Assembly: GCA_014058105.1 (NCBI GenBank)
Contig: JACGCM010000510.1
Location: 434,001-498,000, forward strand
Source of the DNA: Kingdonia uniflora
Taxonomy: Eukaryota; Streptophyta; Magnoliopsida; Ranunculales; Circaeasteraceae
Reading direction: 5' to 3'
Length of the DNA stretch: 64,000 nt
In this document: in pieces, positions 23,037 to 34,799 of the stretch
How positions within the stretch are numbered: position 1 is the stretch's first letter
Layout: every line of letters starts with the position of its first letter
Made by a program: the position numbers and the translations under genes
Notes under the pieces: generated by a model
Database searches by the model: none
The model's input: the letters and a program-made list of their open reading frames with translations, nothing else
What the model was told of the DNA's origin: nothing

Positions 23037-23315
23037 GATCAATCCACATGTCAAGATTACAATCGCGCTGTTGATCACGGGGGAGACAGGAAGAAGACTA
23101 AATCTAATGACGATCGACCTCAAAAAGGCAATAATATGCCAAAACCCTATCTTTCTAAGATGACTGTTACCATAGCCAGCATGTATCCTATACTTCAAAA
23201 TGATAAGTTTTTTTGTAATACCCAGAATCTCCAACCCATCGAGAACAAACCATATTAGATTCACCACAAATTTCGACATCATGAGACAAAACATTGCTTT
23301 GCTCTACAATAACTG

Positions 23316-23960
23316 TTGGAATATATTTTTGCAAATGGACGAATACATGAGTACATCGTGGATGTTGAAAGTTACAAGAACGGAAGTTACAAGCTTTCCA
23401 CGGAGATCGTACAGGTCGAAGAAATGGCGGAGGAGAAACATTTATACCATATCTCCCTCAACCACTTTATCAAGACTCATATACTATTAATAGATCGATC
23501 AGATGCAAAAGACGACGTCTTGGCCAATGTCACGATCTATCCATGGTCAACAAGGAAGTTCGATTACTCTCTGCTTCCAGTTTCCAGCGCACAGGGGTCT
23601 CTTTTAAAGATTGCGACGTTCGCCATGTCAACTTTCCTCATCATGATGCACTCGTGATCATGTTAAAAATGAGAAATGTCGTGCTACATACAATGATGGT
23701 GGATACTGACAGTAGCATTGAACTACTTTTCTAAAGCACGATTGATCAGATGGGACTAGCCGATAAAGTTCAACCTAGTGACGTCAACATCAGTGGGTTC
23801 AACGGCTCTAAGGAAGAATGTGTAGGAAAGATCATACTTTCTATTATAGCTGGTCCAGCAACAGTCGACGTAGTATTCTATGTTATCAATGTAAGATCGC
23901 GCTATCTAGGGATCATGGGATGCTACTAGCTGCATAACATGCGGGCTATCCCATCGACCT
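23316..23960 (+). pseudogene. element A: protease region
   Basis: PHHDALVI leads to a strand reading MMVDTDSSIELLF at about 23,696-23,734. The active site should be DTGSS; here Gly is replaced by Asp (codon 23708-23710), which would abolish activity. A stop follows directly, then STIDQMGLADKVQ, ISGFNG and GKIILSIIAGP, typical of the C-terminal half. Multiple frames are used. Confidence 0.75.
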
Positions 23961-24099
23961 ATCATTTGGCACTACGATTCGATTAGAATAACGACATTTA
24001 TGAAATCAAAGGTAGTCAGAAGCTAGCCTAAGCTTGTGAAAATTTTGTTACTACTGTGACGGAACCATCAATACCACAGCTCGCATAGCAATTACAGAA

Positions 24100-25440
24100 T
24101 ACCACAGGGAACATTACAGAGAACTTTATAGAAAATGAACTGCCAAACATAAAACCTACAGAGTACATTGAGATCAGTGGAGATAAAAGGGGCACCTACA
24201 TTGGCACTCTTTTGCCCACAATAGAGCGCAATGCTCTTATTCAATTTCTCAAAGACAATAGTGATGTTTTCGCTTGGACGTTTTACAAAATGTCAGGTAT
24301 TGATCTAAATTTTGCCTACCATAAGCTTAGTATGAAAGATAAAGTTGAGGCAGTCAAATAGAAATAACAAACTTTAGTACCGAGGCTCTGAGAAGAAGTT
24401 AACAAAGAGATCAATAAACTCATTAAAGTTGGTTTTATCCAATAAACCAACTACCCAGAATAGATCTCAAACATTGCCGCAGTGCCAAAGAAAAATGAAA
24501 AAAAATCAGAGTCTGTATGAATTTTACAGACCTCAATAAGCATTCTTTGAAAAATAGTTTTCCACTTCCTATCATCAATCATCTGCTCGATTCTACTGTA
24601 GGGCACAAACTCTTATCCATGATGGATGCCGCATCAGTGTACAACCTGATACCTCTGTTAACCGAAGATTAAGAAAAAACGGCTTTCATTATAGAGCATG
24701 GTTTATATTGTTAGAAAGTCATGCCTTTCGGACTCAAGACCGCATAAGCTACTTACCAAAGATTGGTGACACAGATGTTCAAAGGCCATATCAGGAAAAC
24801 AATGGAGGTTTATATTGATGATATGTTGTGTAAAAGTCTCAAGAAGGAAAACCATTTTGCAGATTTACACACTTACAAAATGAGTCTCAATCCTGACAAG
24901 GGCTAATTCAGAGTCCAATCAGGCAAATTCTTGGGCCATTTGATAAGCAAGCAAGACATAGAAGCTGATCCAGATCGTATTCGTGCACTGTTATCTATGT
25001 CTTCTCCAAGGACGTACAAAAGTTAGGTGGCAAGATAGCGGCAATCAATCATTTTTCCTCTAAATCTTCAGATCGGTGTCGATGGTTATTCAACTTACTA
25101 TGTGAAGGGACAAAGAAAAAGAAACCTAAAAAAAATCCTGAGATCGAGTGGACTACAGAATGTGAAGCAGCTTTCTAGGAAGTCAAGCGTTATTTGGGAA
25201 AGCCACCAGTAATGAGTACACTCAAGGAAGGAGAAGAACTCACCATATATCTTGCCGTTACTAAGGAATCCTTGAGATCAGTCCTCATTTGACTTGATGA
25301 GAAGACGGCAAAACCTGTCTACTTTATCAGCAAAACTCTCACTCTAGCAAAGTCACGGTATACTAAAATTGATAAACTACTGTTAGCTCTCATTTTTTTT
25401 AGCAAAAAATTTAGATTTTATATATGCTGAATCATAGATT
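24100..25440 (+). pseudogene. pol: element A: reverse transcriptase
   Basis: Motifs are scattered over frames with many stops: IERNALIQFLKDNSDVFAWT (connection to RT), EEVNKEINKLIKVGFIQ, and the catalytic EVYIDDMLCKSLKKENHF with Tyr-Ile-Asp-Asp at 24811-24822. These are followed by NPDKGxFRVQSGKFLGHLIS-like sequence and the start of RNase H near 25,200 (LAVTKESLRSVLI). Heavily mutated. Confidence 0.8.
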
Positions 25441-25985
25441 ACAAGATACTTACAAACCATGGACAAATTTACCCTTAAACATTTTAAAGAGGAGCTGAAT
25501 CGCGCCTCTGTTTGAATAGACTAAAAGTCTATTCGAATAAAATAAAGTATATTTAAATAGATTTTTAGTCTATTCGAATAAAACTGCTCAGGCATAAATG
25601 CATTCGAACTGAGAAATTTCTATTCGAATAAAATCACTCTGTCAAGAGTGTATTCGAACAGGAAAAGTTTTATTCAAATAAAATCACTCAGTCAAGAGTG
25701 TATTTGAACATGAAAAGTTCTATTAAATAAAAAGGAATTCCAAGAATTATCTTGATCAGCTAAATCGGAAGTACTCAGTATGAGGGTCTTCAATTCTTGT
25801 CAGAAACTCCGGTCTACCCTTAACCCATTCCTCAAAAAAGTTAGGTCAGCTCTGGAGCCTCTCTTAGTCGTGTTGTCTGCTGAGAAATTTGCTTATCTCC
25901 AAGTTGAGTTGTAGCGGATTGATTGTATGGATGTGAGTAGGTGCCTCCACTGTTAGCTCCCGTTTACACATCACAGAAGTCAAAA
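25440..25985 (+). mobile_element. Tekay-like LTR fragment inserted in the RNase H of element A
   Basis: The RNase H reading is lost near 25,440 and resumes near 25,985. The intervening DNA carries the clustered TATTCGAA repeat (25495-25740) also found in the Tekay-like LTR G (55795-56030), both preceded by a gcctctgtt-gaata start. Exact ends and target duplication were not resolved. Confidence 0.5.
25495..25740 (+). repeat. clustered TTCGAA-containing degenerate repeat
   Basis: Units of about 35-45 bp alternate tattcgaataaaa and tattcgaacaggaaaag with the linker tcactc-gtcaagagtg. Each unit contains one TTCGAA or a one-base variant. The same pattern appears at 55795-56030. Confidence 0.7.
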
Positions 25986-26750
25986 CAGTATTTCCAAGCT
26001 CACTCAGTTTGAGTCATGACAAATTATCCTTTGCGCAAAATCTTGTCCAAACGAGAGAAATCCAGATGAGTTCAGCAATGGTTGGTAACTCTCGGTGGGC
26101 ACGATATACGTTTCAAACCACGACATTCTGAAAAAGGCCAAGCAGTAGTAAATTTCCTTGCAGACTTCCCAGTAGATAATCCTGACTGGGAAGAAGATAG
26201 TACAGAGATCAATGAAGAACAGTTCAAGGAAAAGTCAGATTAGATATCAAAGAAAGATTGGTACCTTCTCACTACTTGTTCTGCTAGACCTGCGCGTCAG
26301 GCATCGGCATCGTCCTTATCACGCCTTCCAATGACAATATTAAAAAATAATCAGACTCAACTTCAAAGCTACAAATAATGAGACAGAATATGAGGTACTA
26401 TTCTACGGTCTGGATATGGCTTTGGAAATTGGGGTTCCTGAGCTATCTGTATACACAGACTTTTTACTCATAGTGAACCATTATACATACAAGTTTCAAA
26501 AAAATGGAAAAATGATTAATTACACCGCAGCAGTAACCGATAGAATGAGCAGATTCATGAAGGCTACCATCGAACATTTGCCTCGTAGAGAAAATAGACA
26601 TTCTAATTCCCTTGCCTATCTTGTAGGAATCTTCAGAATAGAAGCTCAATATCTCAATATCAAAGTAATATCCACCCTCAGTATTAACATCATCCATTCA
26701 AATTCTGTTAATACTGGGGGCGGTAAGGAGGATGAGGACGATTGGAGATG
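25986..26750 (+). pseudogene. element A: RNase H C-terminal part and archaeal-type RNase H-like domain
   Basis: The linker MTNYPLRKILSK is followed further on by NNETEYEVLFYGLDMALEIG, LSVYTDFLLIVNH and HLPRRENRHSNSLAYL. This is the second, additional RNase H domain that characterises the Tat lineage: xNNEAEYEAL, YTDSxLV and REEN-xADxLA are the family motifs. The open piece spans 26416-26751. The Asp of ADxLA is Ser here (SNSLA). Confidence 0.75.
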
Positions 26751-27960
26751 ACCTATCCTCACATATATCGGGTCCAAGGATAAGTTTGACGGTGAACTCC
26801 CCAAAGATCCTACTGAAAGAAGACGTGTGCTTGATAATATAAAATGGTACGCCGTGGCCGATAACTTCCTTTATAACCTATCGGTAATAGGACCCAATCT
26901 CCAATGTTTATCTGATAAAGAGGCTCAAGACTTCCTGCACAAGCTATACCAAGGCACTTGTGGGTCCCATGTAATAGGATGATCTTTAGCAAACTAAGCT
27001 CTTACGCAAGGAGTCTTTTGGCCTAAATTGATAGCTCAAGTCATCGAATATGCGAGCAAGTGTGATCCATGCCAATAACATAGACCCCAAATTTGTGCTC
27101 CAACTTTGGAACTGCATTCAAACAAGGTTGTATGGCCATTCAGAAGATTGACCCTAGACCTCGTGGGAGAATTCCCGACTGCATCAGGAAAAGGAAAACA
27201 CCTTCTTGTAGCAGCAGACTACTTCACCACATGGGTAGAAGTTACTTTATGTCGCACGCGTGAAGATGAAGTCCTCAACTTTATATGGGAAACCATCATC
27301 ATACGGTTTGGCTGTCCCCACCTCTTCAGAATCGACAATGGACCTCAGTTCGTTGGCTCTAGAGTTCTTGAGTTCCTCAACCAGCACAATATCATCCACT
27401 CTCCTTCCAATCCATATTACCCATAAGGAAATGCTCAGGCTAAAATCACCAATCGCACTATCGTTGACAAAATTAAAAAGCTTTTAACAGAGAAGAAGGG
27501 TAATTGGGTGCAAGAATTACCACATGTGTTATGGGCATATCAAACAACGCCTCGAGTATCGACTAAATGTACGCCGTTCTTGCTGGCGTTCGGTATTGAA
27601 GCAATCATCCCTACTTAATATCATTACCCATTACGTGACCATACCATGACAGATGAAGAAAGCAAATTCCAGTTGGCATGTAACATGAATTTGATCGAAG
27701 AAACGAGAGACAGAGCAATTCTGAACTTGGGAAGATACCATTAGGCTTTAGCCAGATCTTATAATAAACGAGTTCCTCATAGAGAGTTTGAAATTAAAGA
27801 TCTCGTTCTCCGAGAGATACTAAACCACAAAAAGGAAGTCAATGTTGGAAAGCTTGCAGAAAATTGGGAAAGTCCTTTTATCATTGGTGGAAAAAGTGGA
27901 CTTGGTTCTTATGATCTCGCCACCAAACATGGGGGATCGAGTGCCTAATCCTTGGAACAC
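26751..27960 (+). pseudogene. element A: integrase
   Basis: The zinc-binding region is mutated (HKLYQGTCGSH, then CDPCQ). The core is open at 27106-27426: FRRLTLDLVGEFPTASGKGK (first Asp), FRIDNGPQFVGS (second Asp), then stop. The third position reads GNAQAKITNRTI, with Lys (27442-27444) where Glu is expected. The C-terminal part runs WVQELPHVLWAYQTTPR, NKRVPHREFEIKDLVL and GKLAENWESPFII. It is the same protein as the D integrase at 63530-64000. Confidence 0.85.
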
Positions 27961-28025
27961 AAGGAGATTAAATCTATATCAAAGATAATTTTTCACAGTA
28001 TACTTTTCTAATAAATCTATCATCT

Positions 28026-28215
28026 TGTACGTCGGTCTTACATCAATGAAATACTTATGTTTGATCGCCCTACATCAGAGTACTTTTTAAAATTTCATGT
28101 AGTACTCTATCTTGCATTCTTTGTACGTCAATCTTACAATAATGAAATATTTATGTTTGATTGCCTTACATTACAGTACTTTTATAATATATTATACAAG
28201 TACTTCTATATACAG
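28026..28215 (+). repeat. 96-bp direct repeat downstream of pol in element A
   Basis: tgtacgtcggtcttac...atgaaatacttatgtttgat at 28026 recurs at 28122 as tgtacgtcaatcttac...atgaaatatttatgtttgat. Two imperfect copies. Confidence 0.7.
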
Positions 28216-28266
28216 GTTACATCTCTAAAAATATCACAGATTACTAGTGGGTTCACCCCATTCTGC

Positions 28267-28440
28267 TATATTACATATCGTTTGTTGCTTTAGCCGAACT
28301 GATCTTCTATTACATTATTGATTGTTTATTGCTTAAGCTAAATTGATCTTCTATTACATTACAGATCGTTTGTTGCTTCAGCCAAACTGATCTTCTATTA
28401 TATATTGTTTGTTGCTTCAGCCAAACCAACCCTCTATTAT
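28267..28440 (+). repeat. 44-bp minisatellite downstream of pol in element A
   Basis: The unit ttgctt-agc-aa-tgatcttctatta begins at 28285, 28329, 28373 and 28412 (spacing 44, 44, 39). It lies between pol and the 3' end of the antisense ORF2, a position where plant Ty3/gypsy elements are known to accumulate tandem repeats. Confidence 0.75.
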
Positions 28441-28559
28441 ACAACAGGACGACTAGTAGCACTATCAAACGACTACTAGACTTCTTCTCCACAATTGGTG
28501 ATTCAAAAGTAATCACGCCTTATCAACCACTTGAGCTATCAGGCAACACATCGCCACGT

Positions 28560-29670
28560 AAACTTTCCCCATGAAGTCATCGACGCATCAACTCAGGCAT
28601 CCTCCCCTTAACAATTTGCTTTCCTTCTTTAACCTTACTCTTTGTAAAAGTACCAATTCTTGCCATCATGCGATCCTGATACTCAGATCGCACCAGCCGC
28701 ATATCACATTGTACAAAATTGACAACCAGGCTGTCATATACAGTTTTTCTTTCCGCTTCTAGTCTATTGAACTCGGATACAAAGAAGGAGAGCACTGCCG
28801 TCATTTTTCTTTCATATATATCACCCAGCTCATATTTTACTTTATCAAAAGGAACAAGCTCCGTAAGTTTTCCTTTAGCCTTCTTCAGCATAGCGTCTAA
28901 ACTTTTGCATCGTTCTTCCATCGCTCGTTTTTCATTCAATGTTGCCTTATTAAGAGTTTCCATCACTGTCATTAATTCGTCCATATGGGCAACCAAAGCC
29001 ATCAATCCCTCCATTTTAGAATCATTCTGACTTTTCTCTACAACATATTCATCAAGATTTATTTTGGCTTTAAAAAGATCAGCCTCCAATTTGGTATTCA
29101 CACCGCGCAGTTTTCCATTCTCCATTTGATACTCCAAAACATCTAAATTTAACGATTGAACTGAATCCTCTAGAGTCCCTATTTCGAGCCATTGCCTTTT
29201 TATCAGTTCATTCTGCTCACTATGGGCCTCTTATATCTCTTTTACCATCATCTTAGTAACATACCACAAAACTTCATATTTATGAGCACGTCCATTTGCC
29301 TCTTTCAGAGCTGCTCGCTCACCACCTCTTTTCGCTTCAAGCGTATTTATCTAAAATTATAAGTCTTTAATGTTATCTTATTTTTTCTTCAACAACGCCA
29401 ATAACTCTGTCACTTTGGGTTGCACCGGCATCGGCTCCGCCTCCTATTGGGTTCTTCGTTCCAAAACATCCAACTCCTTTTTTCTTATAACTTCCTTTTA
29501 CCCCTCCATTTTTCTTAGCTCAATGGCTAGTTTAGCCTCCTTATCTTCCAGTTACTCGGTCAAATGAGCAACTGTGCTTCGTTCTTCCCTTACTATCACC
29601 TCCATTTTTTTGTTAAATTAGTAACACTTTTCACTGTTTTCTGCTGGCGACTGAGATCAGCGTTCAGTTT
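28560..29670 (-). pseudogene. element A: antisense ORF2, C-terminal coiled coil
   Basis: Reads on the minus strand and is interrupted upstream by element E. The 186-codon piece 28577-29137 is almost all heptad-like Leu/Lys/Glu (TKLEADLFKAKINLDEY, ERCKSLDAMLKKAKGKL), ending KGRMPELMRR at TGA. In the same strand the coil can be followed to 29670 through a few stops (KEANGRAHKYEVLWYV, EDKEAKLAIELRKMEG). This matches the coil-2 region of D (61621-62572). Function unknown. Confidence 0.65.
29666..29670 (+). other. target-site duplication of element E, left copy
   Basis: AGTTT directly before the E 5' LTR. The partner copy is at 36802-36806. Excising the intervening DNA plus one copy reconnects the antisense coiled-coil frame of A without a shift. 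Confidence 0.85.
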
Positions 29671-30361
29671 TGTAGTAGCCTACTCGTAGCCTTCTAGAAT
29701 AAGCCGAATACTCAAAGGCTACATTGAAGCCTACTAAGATACTAGAAGCCCAGTCAGGCAGCATCAAAGTCCACCAAGCCTCTCGAGAGTAACTGAACAT
29801 TCGAATACCACACCAAAACTAGTTGAAGCCAAAGACAAAGACAGTCGGCCAATACTAATCCCATAAGGGTTTCGACCAAAGTAACGCATGGTCGAAGATT
29901 GATAGACCTGACAGCCAACTCGCCAGACATAACAGTGAAAATGAGCCGCCAGACAACAACAGTATCAAAACTAACTCCACGTTTAGAACAACTGTCCCAA
30001 AGGGTATACATGAAATTTGACGCCCCATGATGACTCACCCCTTTCTTATCTCCTATAAATAGGAAAAGGAGGACACTATGGAGGGGTTAGAAAAATTCTG
30101 CCTAAAAACCCCTTAAATATTACCTTCGAATATCTTGTAATGACCTTCATACTCGAATTGTCATCTCAATTAATATATATACCAATCTATCTTCAAATTC
30201 TCGTTAGAGGTCGTGGAATACCCAATTCATGGACTCCACGCAAGTATGTTAGTGCAGTAATCTAGTTCATTATTGTTTTATATACTTACCAAAACCCTTA
30301 GCCGAATATAACCTCTATAGTGTAAGAGCTAGTTTCCCCTCTATGAAACTTGGCCCCTACA
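29671..30361 (+). repeat. element E: 5' LTR (691 bp)
   Basis: Starts TGTAGTAGCCTACTCG and ends gcccctaca, followed two bases later by the PBS. It contains a likely sense promoter TATA (tcctataaatagg, about 30052). It aligns without major gaps with 36090-36780. Confidence 0.9.
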
Positions 30362-30363
30362 TT

Positions 30364-30377
30364 TGGCGTCGTCTGTG
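30364..30377 (+). other. element E: primer-binding site
   Basis: TGGCGTCGTCTGTG two bases after the LTR. The following bases (ctata) leave the family consensus, which in A continues with GGGAA. Confidence 0.75.
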
Positions 30378-30420
30378 CTATACCCAATCTATTCCCCGTA
30401 TCTTTCTTTTACCCTATTCG

Positions 30421-31690
30421 ATGGCCCCCACCCTTCGTTCCACCTCTGCCATTGTCGGTAACTCCGCTGACGACATCGCTGCTCAACTTGCCCTTATTAG
30501 CCAACAATTCGCTCAGGCCGAGGAGCGCCGCAACAACCAGTTACGTATTGAACATGAGGATCGCCGGCAGGAACTAGAGGCCGAGCAACAGTGTCCTTTA
30601 GATGACTAGAGGCCGAACGACAGTACCGTTTAGACGATAATGATAGGCAACATCAAGCCCTGGACGAACTGTGTCATAAAATTTTTAAACTTCAACAAGT
30701 CCACACTCAGGACGCTCCCATACGTTCTCGGGTACCTGCGCCCTCGCGTATCTCAGCCCGCGCACGCCTCGGATCCCACCCCCAAATCGAAGTTCCTCCG
30801 GTTCACCTAGGTGCCGAGGGTGCTCCCACTATAATCCCTGCCAACTCAGTCCATTTGGGCATCCTCGTTATAGAAGTTTCTTCTTATTCTACACTTTGCA
30901 GATCTCGCCACACCACACGGCACCCTGCCCGGGAGTACCTTGGAGAACGTAGTGCCAAACACACCCTAAACCCGTGGCCTTATCACCCTCGACCCCAGCA
31001 TTCTCCCCCTCGCCCTGCTTACCTTTCATTATAAGAACTCGACCAAAAAATTCATACTGCCATTCGCATCAGTCCGAGCTCAACTCCGAACTCGTAGAGT
31101 CGACTAAATAACCCCATTTTCCCGAAACTCCTCGCCGTCGAGGTGCCTCCAAATTTCCATACTCCCAAAATCAGTAAATACCGCAACAAGGACCCACAGT
31201 CTCATGTCCTCAAAGTTTAGAATGCTCTAAGCCTGTATTCTACAATGGATCACATCTTGTGTCGCATGTTTCCTACCAGTCTCACCGATAGCCCTCTTAA
31301 ATGGTACCACAATCTCCCTAATGGCCCAATTCGAAGTTTCGAGCAACTTTTGAACTTTTCTATCTCCCATTTTGCCTTCAATATGGATTGTGAGGTCCGA
31401 ATAGATGTTATTTTCTACTTCTGTAAATCACCAATTAAAATGGTTAAAAACTTTACCAAGCATTTTCTCGATGAATTGCGTAAAGTCAAAAACCTCGACT
31501 GTGCGAAAGCCGTTCTCGCCTACTCCACCGCTCTGCCAGACCACAGCCGCATTAAAGAGTATATCATACTCCAAAAGCCATGAACACTCGAGGAGATGTT
31601 ATCCAAGGTCAATGGATACATTGACCTCGAACGTTTCCGCGAATCTAATCGCAGGGACAAGCCTCAACCACCACAACCTTCGACCACATA
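30421..31690 (+). pseudogene. gag: element E: gag
   Basis: Opens MAPTLRSTSAIVGNSADDIA, then Gln/Glu/Arg-rich coil, and a stop at about 30,608. The gag core resumes at VPPNFHTPKISKYRNKD, followed by the open piece 31245-31583 (CRMFPTSLTDSPLKWYHNLP, FEQLLNFSISHFAF, KNFTKHFLDELRKVKNLD) and LEEMLSKVNGYIDLERF after another stop. No zinc knuckle was recognised. Close relative of the A gag. Confidence 0.8.
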
Positions 31691-32195
31691 ATGTTTCATC
31701 TAAGCTCAAACCCGTGAATAGAAATACCTGGGGGTGACCTTCGAAGTCCTATGAACTTCTTGATTTGGGCAAACCTAAGTATCATGTCAACCCTTCGACC
31801 CGACTGATACTTGGGGGCAACCTCGAAGTTTTTAAGGTTCTAATTCGTGTACTCCCGAGTGGCATGAATGGTCGACAGACTGGACACTCGAGGATGCATT
31901 GGGGCTAACCACATAATTCTTTATTTAGGCTCAAACCCGCAGATAGAAATACTCGGGGGTGACCTTTGAAGTTTTGTAAAATTCTTGATTTGGGCAAACC
32001 TAAGTATTATGTCGACCCGACTGATACTTGGGGGCGACCTTGAAGTTTTTCAAGCTTCCAATTCGAGCACTCCCTATTGGCATGATTGGTCGTTAGACCG
32101 GACACTCGGGGATGCATTGGGGCTGACCACATAATGCTTCGTCTAGGCTCAAACCCGTGGATAGAAATACCCAGGGGCGACCTTCGAAGTCCTGC
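31683..32195 (+). repeat. element E: 218-225-bp tandem repeat, about 2.3 copies
   Basis: Copies start at accacataat 31683, 31908 and 32126 and share gctcaaaccc, tagaaata, ctgatacttgggggc, and gacactcg-ggatgcattgggg. It lies directly after gag, where the 3' untranslated region of the sense transcript would be. Confidence 0.85.
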
Positions 32196-32395
32196 ACATT
32201 TTTTGCTTCAATTTCTTCCTACCCTACAGTTTTCAGCATTAGAGTCTACATATCAAGCATACCACCAAATTCATTTAAATACACAGATATACCAATACAT
32301 ATCCAAATTGTTCCAACCTACCTATCAAACACAGTCACAACATATAACCTCAAAATAGTTTATTATAGACAGAGTACCTTCTCAAAATAGCCCAC

Positions 32396-34600
32396 TCACA
32401 CATGGCCACCCATATTCTCCATAGGCGCCGCCAATCCATCACCAGCATTACCTTCGACTGCGAAATTCACTCCAGCATCATCACCACCACCACCTTCGAC
32501 AGTAGGATCCACTTCCATCCCCTCCATGCCTGCAACATCTTCGATAGAAGGCTCCTCCATTAGAGAATAGAGTTCGAGATTCTCTGGACCATATCCCAAC
32601 CCATCCATAAATGTTTTCAGAGCAATGGTCACCTCGTACTCTTGGTCGTACTTCGCCTAGAAATGTGTAGGATTGTTTCCTAGCTGCTCCTCCTTACTGG
32701 CCAACTTTGCTTCCAGTGCTGCTACCCTCTGGTCATAACTGGCGATCACCGCTTGGGTTTCCCTCGCAACATCGGTTTGAATCTGCAACCGTTCTCATTC
32801 TAGCACACCGACCCGGGTCTCCAGTGGAAGAATGGTCCCCTTCGTGAGCTCATGCCCATCCCTCGCCTCCTTTAACCTTCCACTCGATGCCTTTTATGCT
32901 CTGGTAAATGCAACCATCAAAGCATGTATCTGCACGAATCATAAATACTTCGACTAGTTAACAGCCCTCGAAACATATATTTATTTTCAAGCCTCAATAC
33001 AAACTTACCTGACACCAAACCAAGTCAGCATGTCGCCCTGCTTCCTCTGGGTTAGTGGCGCAGAGAGTTATCATCGACTCGGCCGTTACTCGAATGTCTT
33101 CATCCTGTTCGACCATGAGTCGCCTAGCCTCGACTGGGTCATCCCCTTCGGCCATCTACTTACGAGTCCTCTTTTGCCCAATTGTCTTCGTTAAATGGGT
33201 TGTCGAGCCTTTGTCAGTGGCTTTGCCATTGCCCTTGTTTGTCTGCCGAATTACCTAGGGAGTAGTCTCAGACACGCTCGATCGCGTCGTTCTGGGGCCT
33301 CCTCGCCAAGCCCTCGGTACAAAGCTAGATTTTCGAGTCAGATTGTCGTACACCATCTCACCTACTTTTGTAGAGGTACCTCCCTCTTTTCTCCTCTTGT
33401 ATGACCTACCGGCAACTGGAATGTCTCTCAGTAACGTGTCCGTTTTCTTTCATCTTTTTCTAGCAATACCAAGTTTTTAAAATACCTTATTCACTCACTC
33501 CTCGCTCTCGTTGATCAGATCATCGATATAAGTCCTTGGGTGCTTTAATGCATTATTGGTAGGCTCTGTAAAATAGCAAATTGAAAGTCATCATGCTAGT
33601 TGAACAAAAACAACAACATATTCGATTACCAACTTACTTGCATTGAATAGCTTATGCTTCAGGCCAAATTTTACCTCCCCTTGGGCATTCTCATAATGCC
33701 CCTTCACTATCACCAGATCCTTATCCCACCCGCGACTTGTCGGACATAGGTCAAATATCTACGTGTCAGATGAACGGTAGTTTCATCCCTAAGCAAATCT
33801 GCCCCCTGAATGCCATAATTCCTTCATGAGGTAAATCCATAAATGAATACTCGACCCTTAACGACACTAGTATGACACCCTTCTTCGCCAAGCTGTATTT
33901 TGACACAAATCGGTCCAGCCTCGTCTGTTCCCGAGGAGAGACCTATCCCACATACATCTTCTCATCATCTGTTTCCTCACTACTATCACTCTCCTCCTCT
34001 TCTCCTTCGTCCCCCTCATCCCCCAAAGGTTCAAACCTGACCTCCTCACTCCTTTCCTCCTCATCTTCTTCTTTGTCACTCTCTCCGACTATTCGAGCCC
34101 TACGTCGACTCTTAGTCGATGCTCTAACATTTGGCTCTACTACAGCCAACGGTGCATATGTTACAATTTGTAACTCTTCTAAGTCACTACTCGCCTCCCC
34201 TCGACCGGATGTACTTGGTGCATTCACTTCATCATCATCCTCATATATCAGCCTCATCACTGAAGCTCGACGGGTACGGGTATGCATTATACCCATCAGA
34301 AGAAGAGGAGTAACATTAGCTTGATATATTTGAGTATCAAATTTCAGTTTCCTACTACTCTATTTCCTACCCACTTACACCCATCGGGCGTACCACGACT
34401 AACTACTCGATTACTATCCCTTCTACTGCTTCAATTCTCAGCATTTCTTCTTCATCAGACTTCTTAATCCCGTCTCTTAAACCCCATCCCAGTTATGCCG
34501 TAACTAGCATCCCAGTAAACATCCACCCCCTCTCCCACCCAAGATTAAAAAAAAATTAAAACCTAATCGCAGTCATACCTAATGGAGGATCAACAAACAT
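32396..34600 (-). pseudogene. element E: antisense ORF2 (truncated version)
   Basis: Minus strand. The upstream part (34296-33943) is very acidic (KEEDEEERSEEVRFEPLGDE, then SDSSEETDDEK). It is followed by mutated sequence, a coiled-coil part (about 32,950-32,640, KHKASSGRLKEARDGHEL...VAALEAKLASKEEQL) and an acidic C-terminal segment ALKTFMDGLGYGPENLELYS ending MGGHV TGA at 32396. The coil plus GY-acidic arrangement parallels the first half of ORF2 in D and F. The second coil is absent. Several stops and frame changes. Confidence 0.55.
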
Positions 34601-34750
34601 TCCTGCTTAATATGATTGCCAATGTCCAAGAAAAAATCTAACAACAACAATGGCGTCTTCGAATTCTCTATGTAATAACAAGGTATTTTCTCTCTTACAC
34701 CTCTCTCTTTTTGTGTTTGATTGAAAATAGTATCTCTCTTTCTCTCTCCT

Positions 34751-34760
34751 CTTTAAATAG
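34751..34760 (-). promoter_or_regulatory. possible TATA box for antisense ORF2 of element E
   Basis: The minus strand reads CTATTTAAAG, followed by a purine-rich GAGGAGAGAG leader. This resembles C's CTATAAATAA plus leader at 43250. Weaker than the ORF1 boxes. Confidence 0.35.
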
Positions 34761-34799
34761 CAGCCCCCAAAACTGCCTCAGATTCCCCAACCATCATTA

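Noticed and set aside
32086..32390. Overlapping 90- and 77-codon plus frames in the E tandem repeat
   Set aside because: They arise from repeat sequence and from the antisense strand of ORF2; no domain.
33055..33404. Plus-strand frames over the middle of E ORF2
   Set aside because: Shadows of the minus-strand reading, which has the coherent acidic/coiled-coil composition.
33872..34324. 150-codon Ser-rich plus frame
   Set aside because: It is the complement of the acidic run (minus 33943-34296), which explains the Ser repeats.
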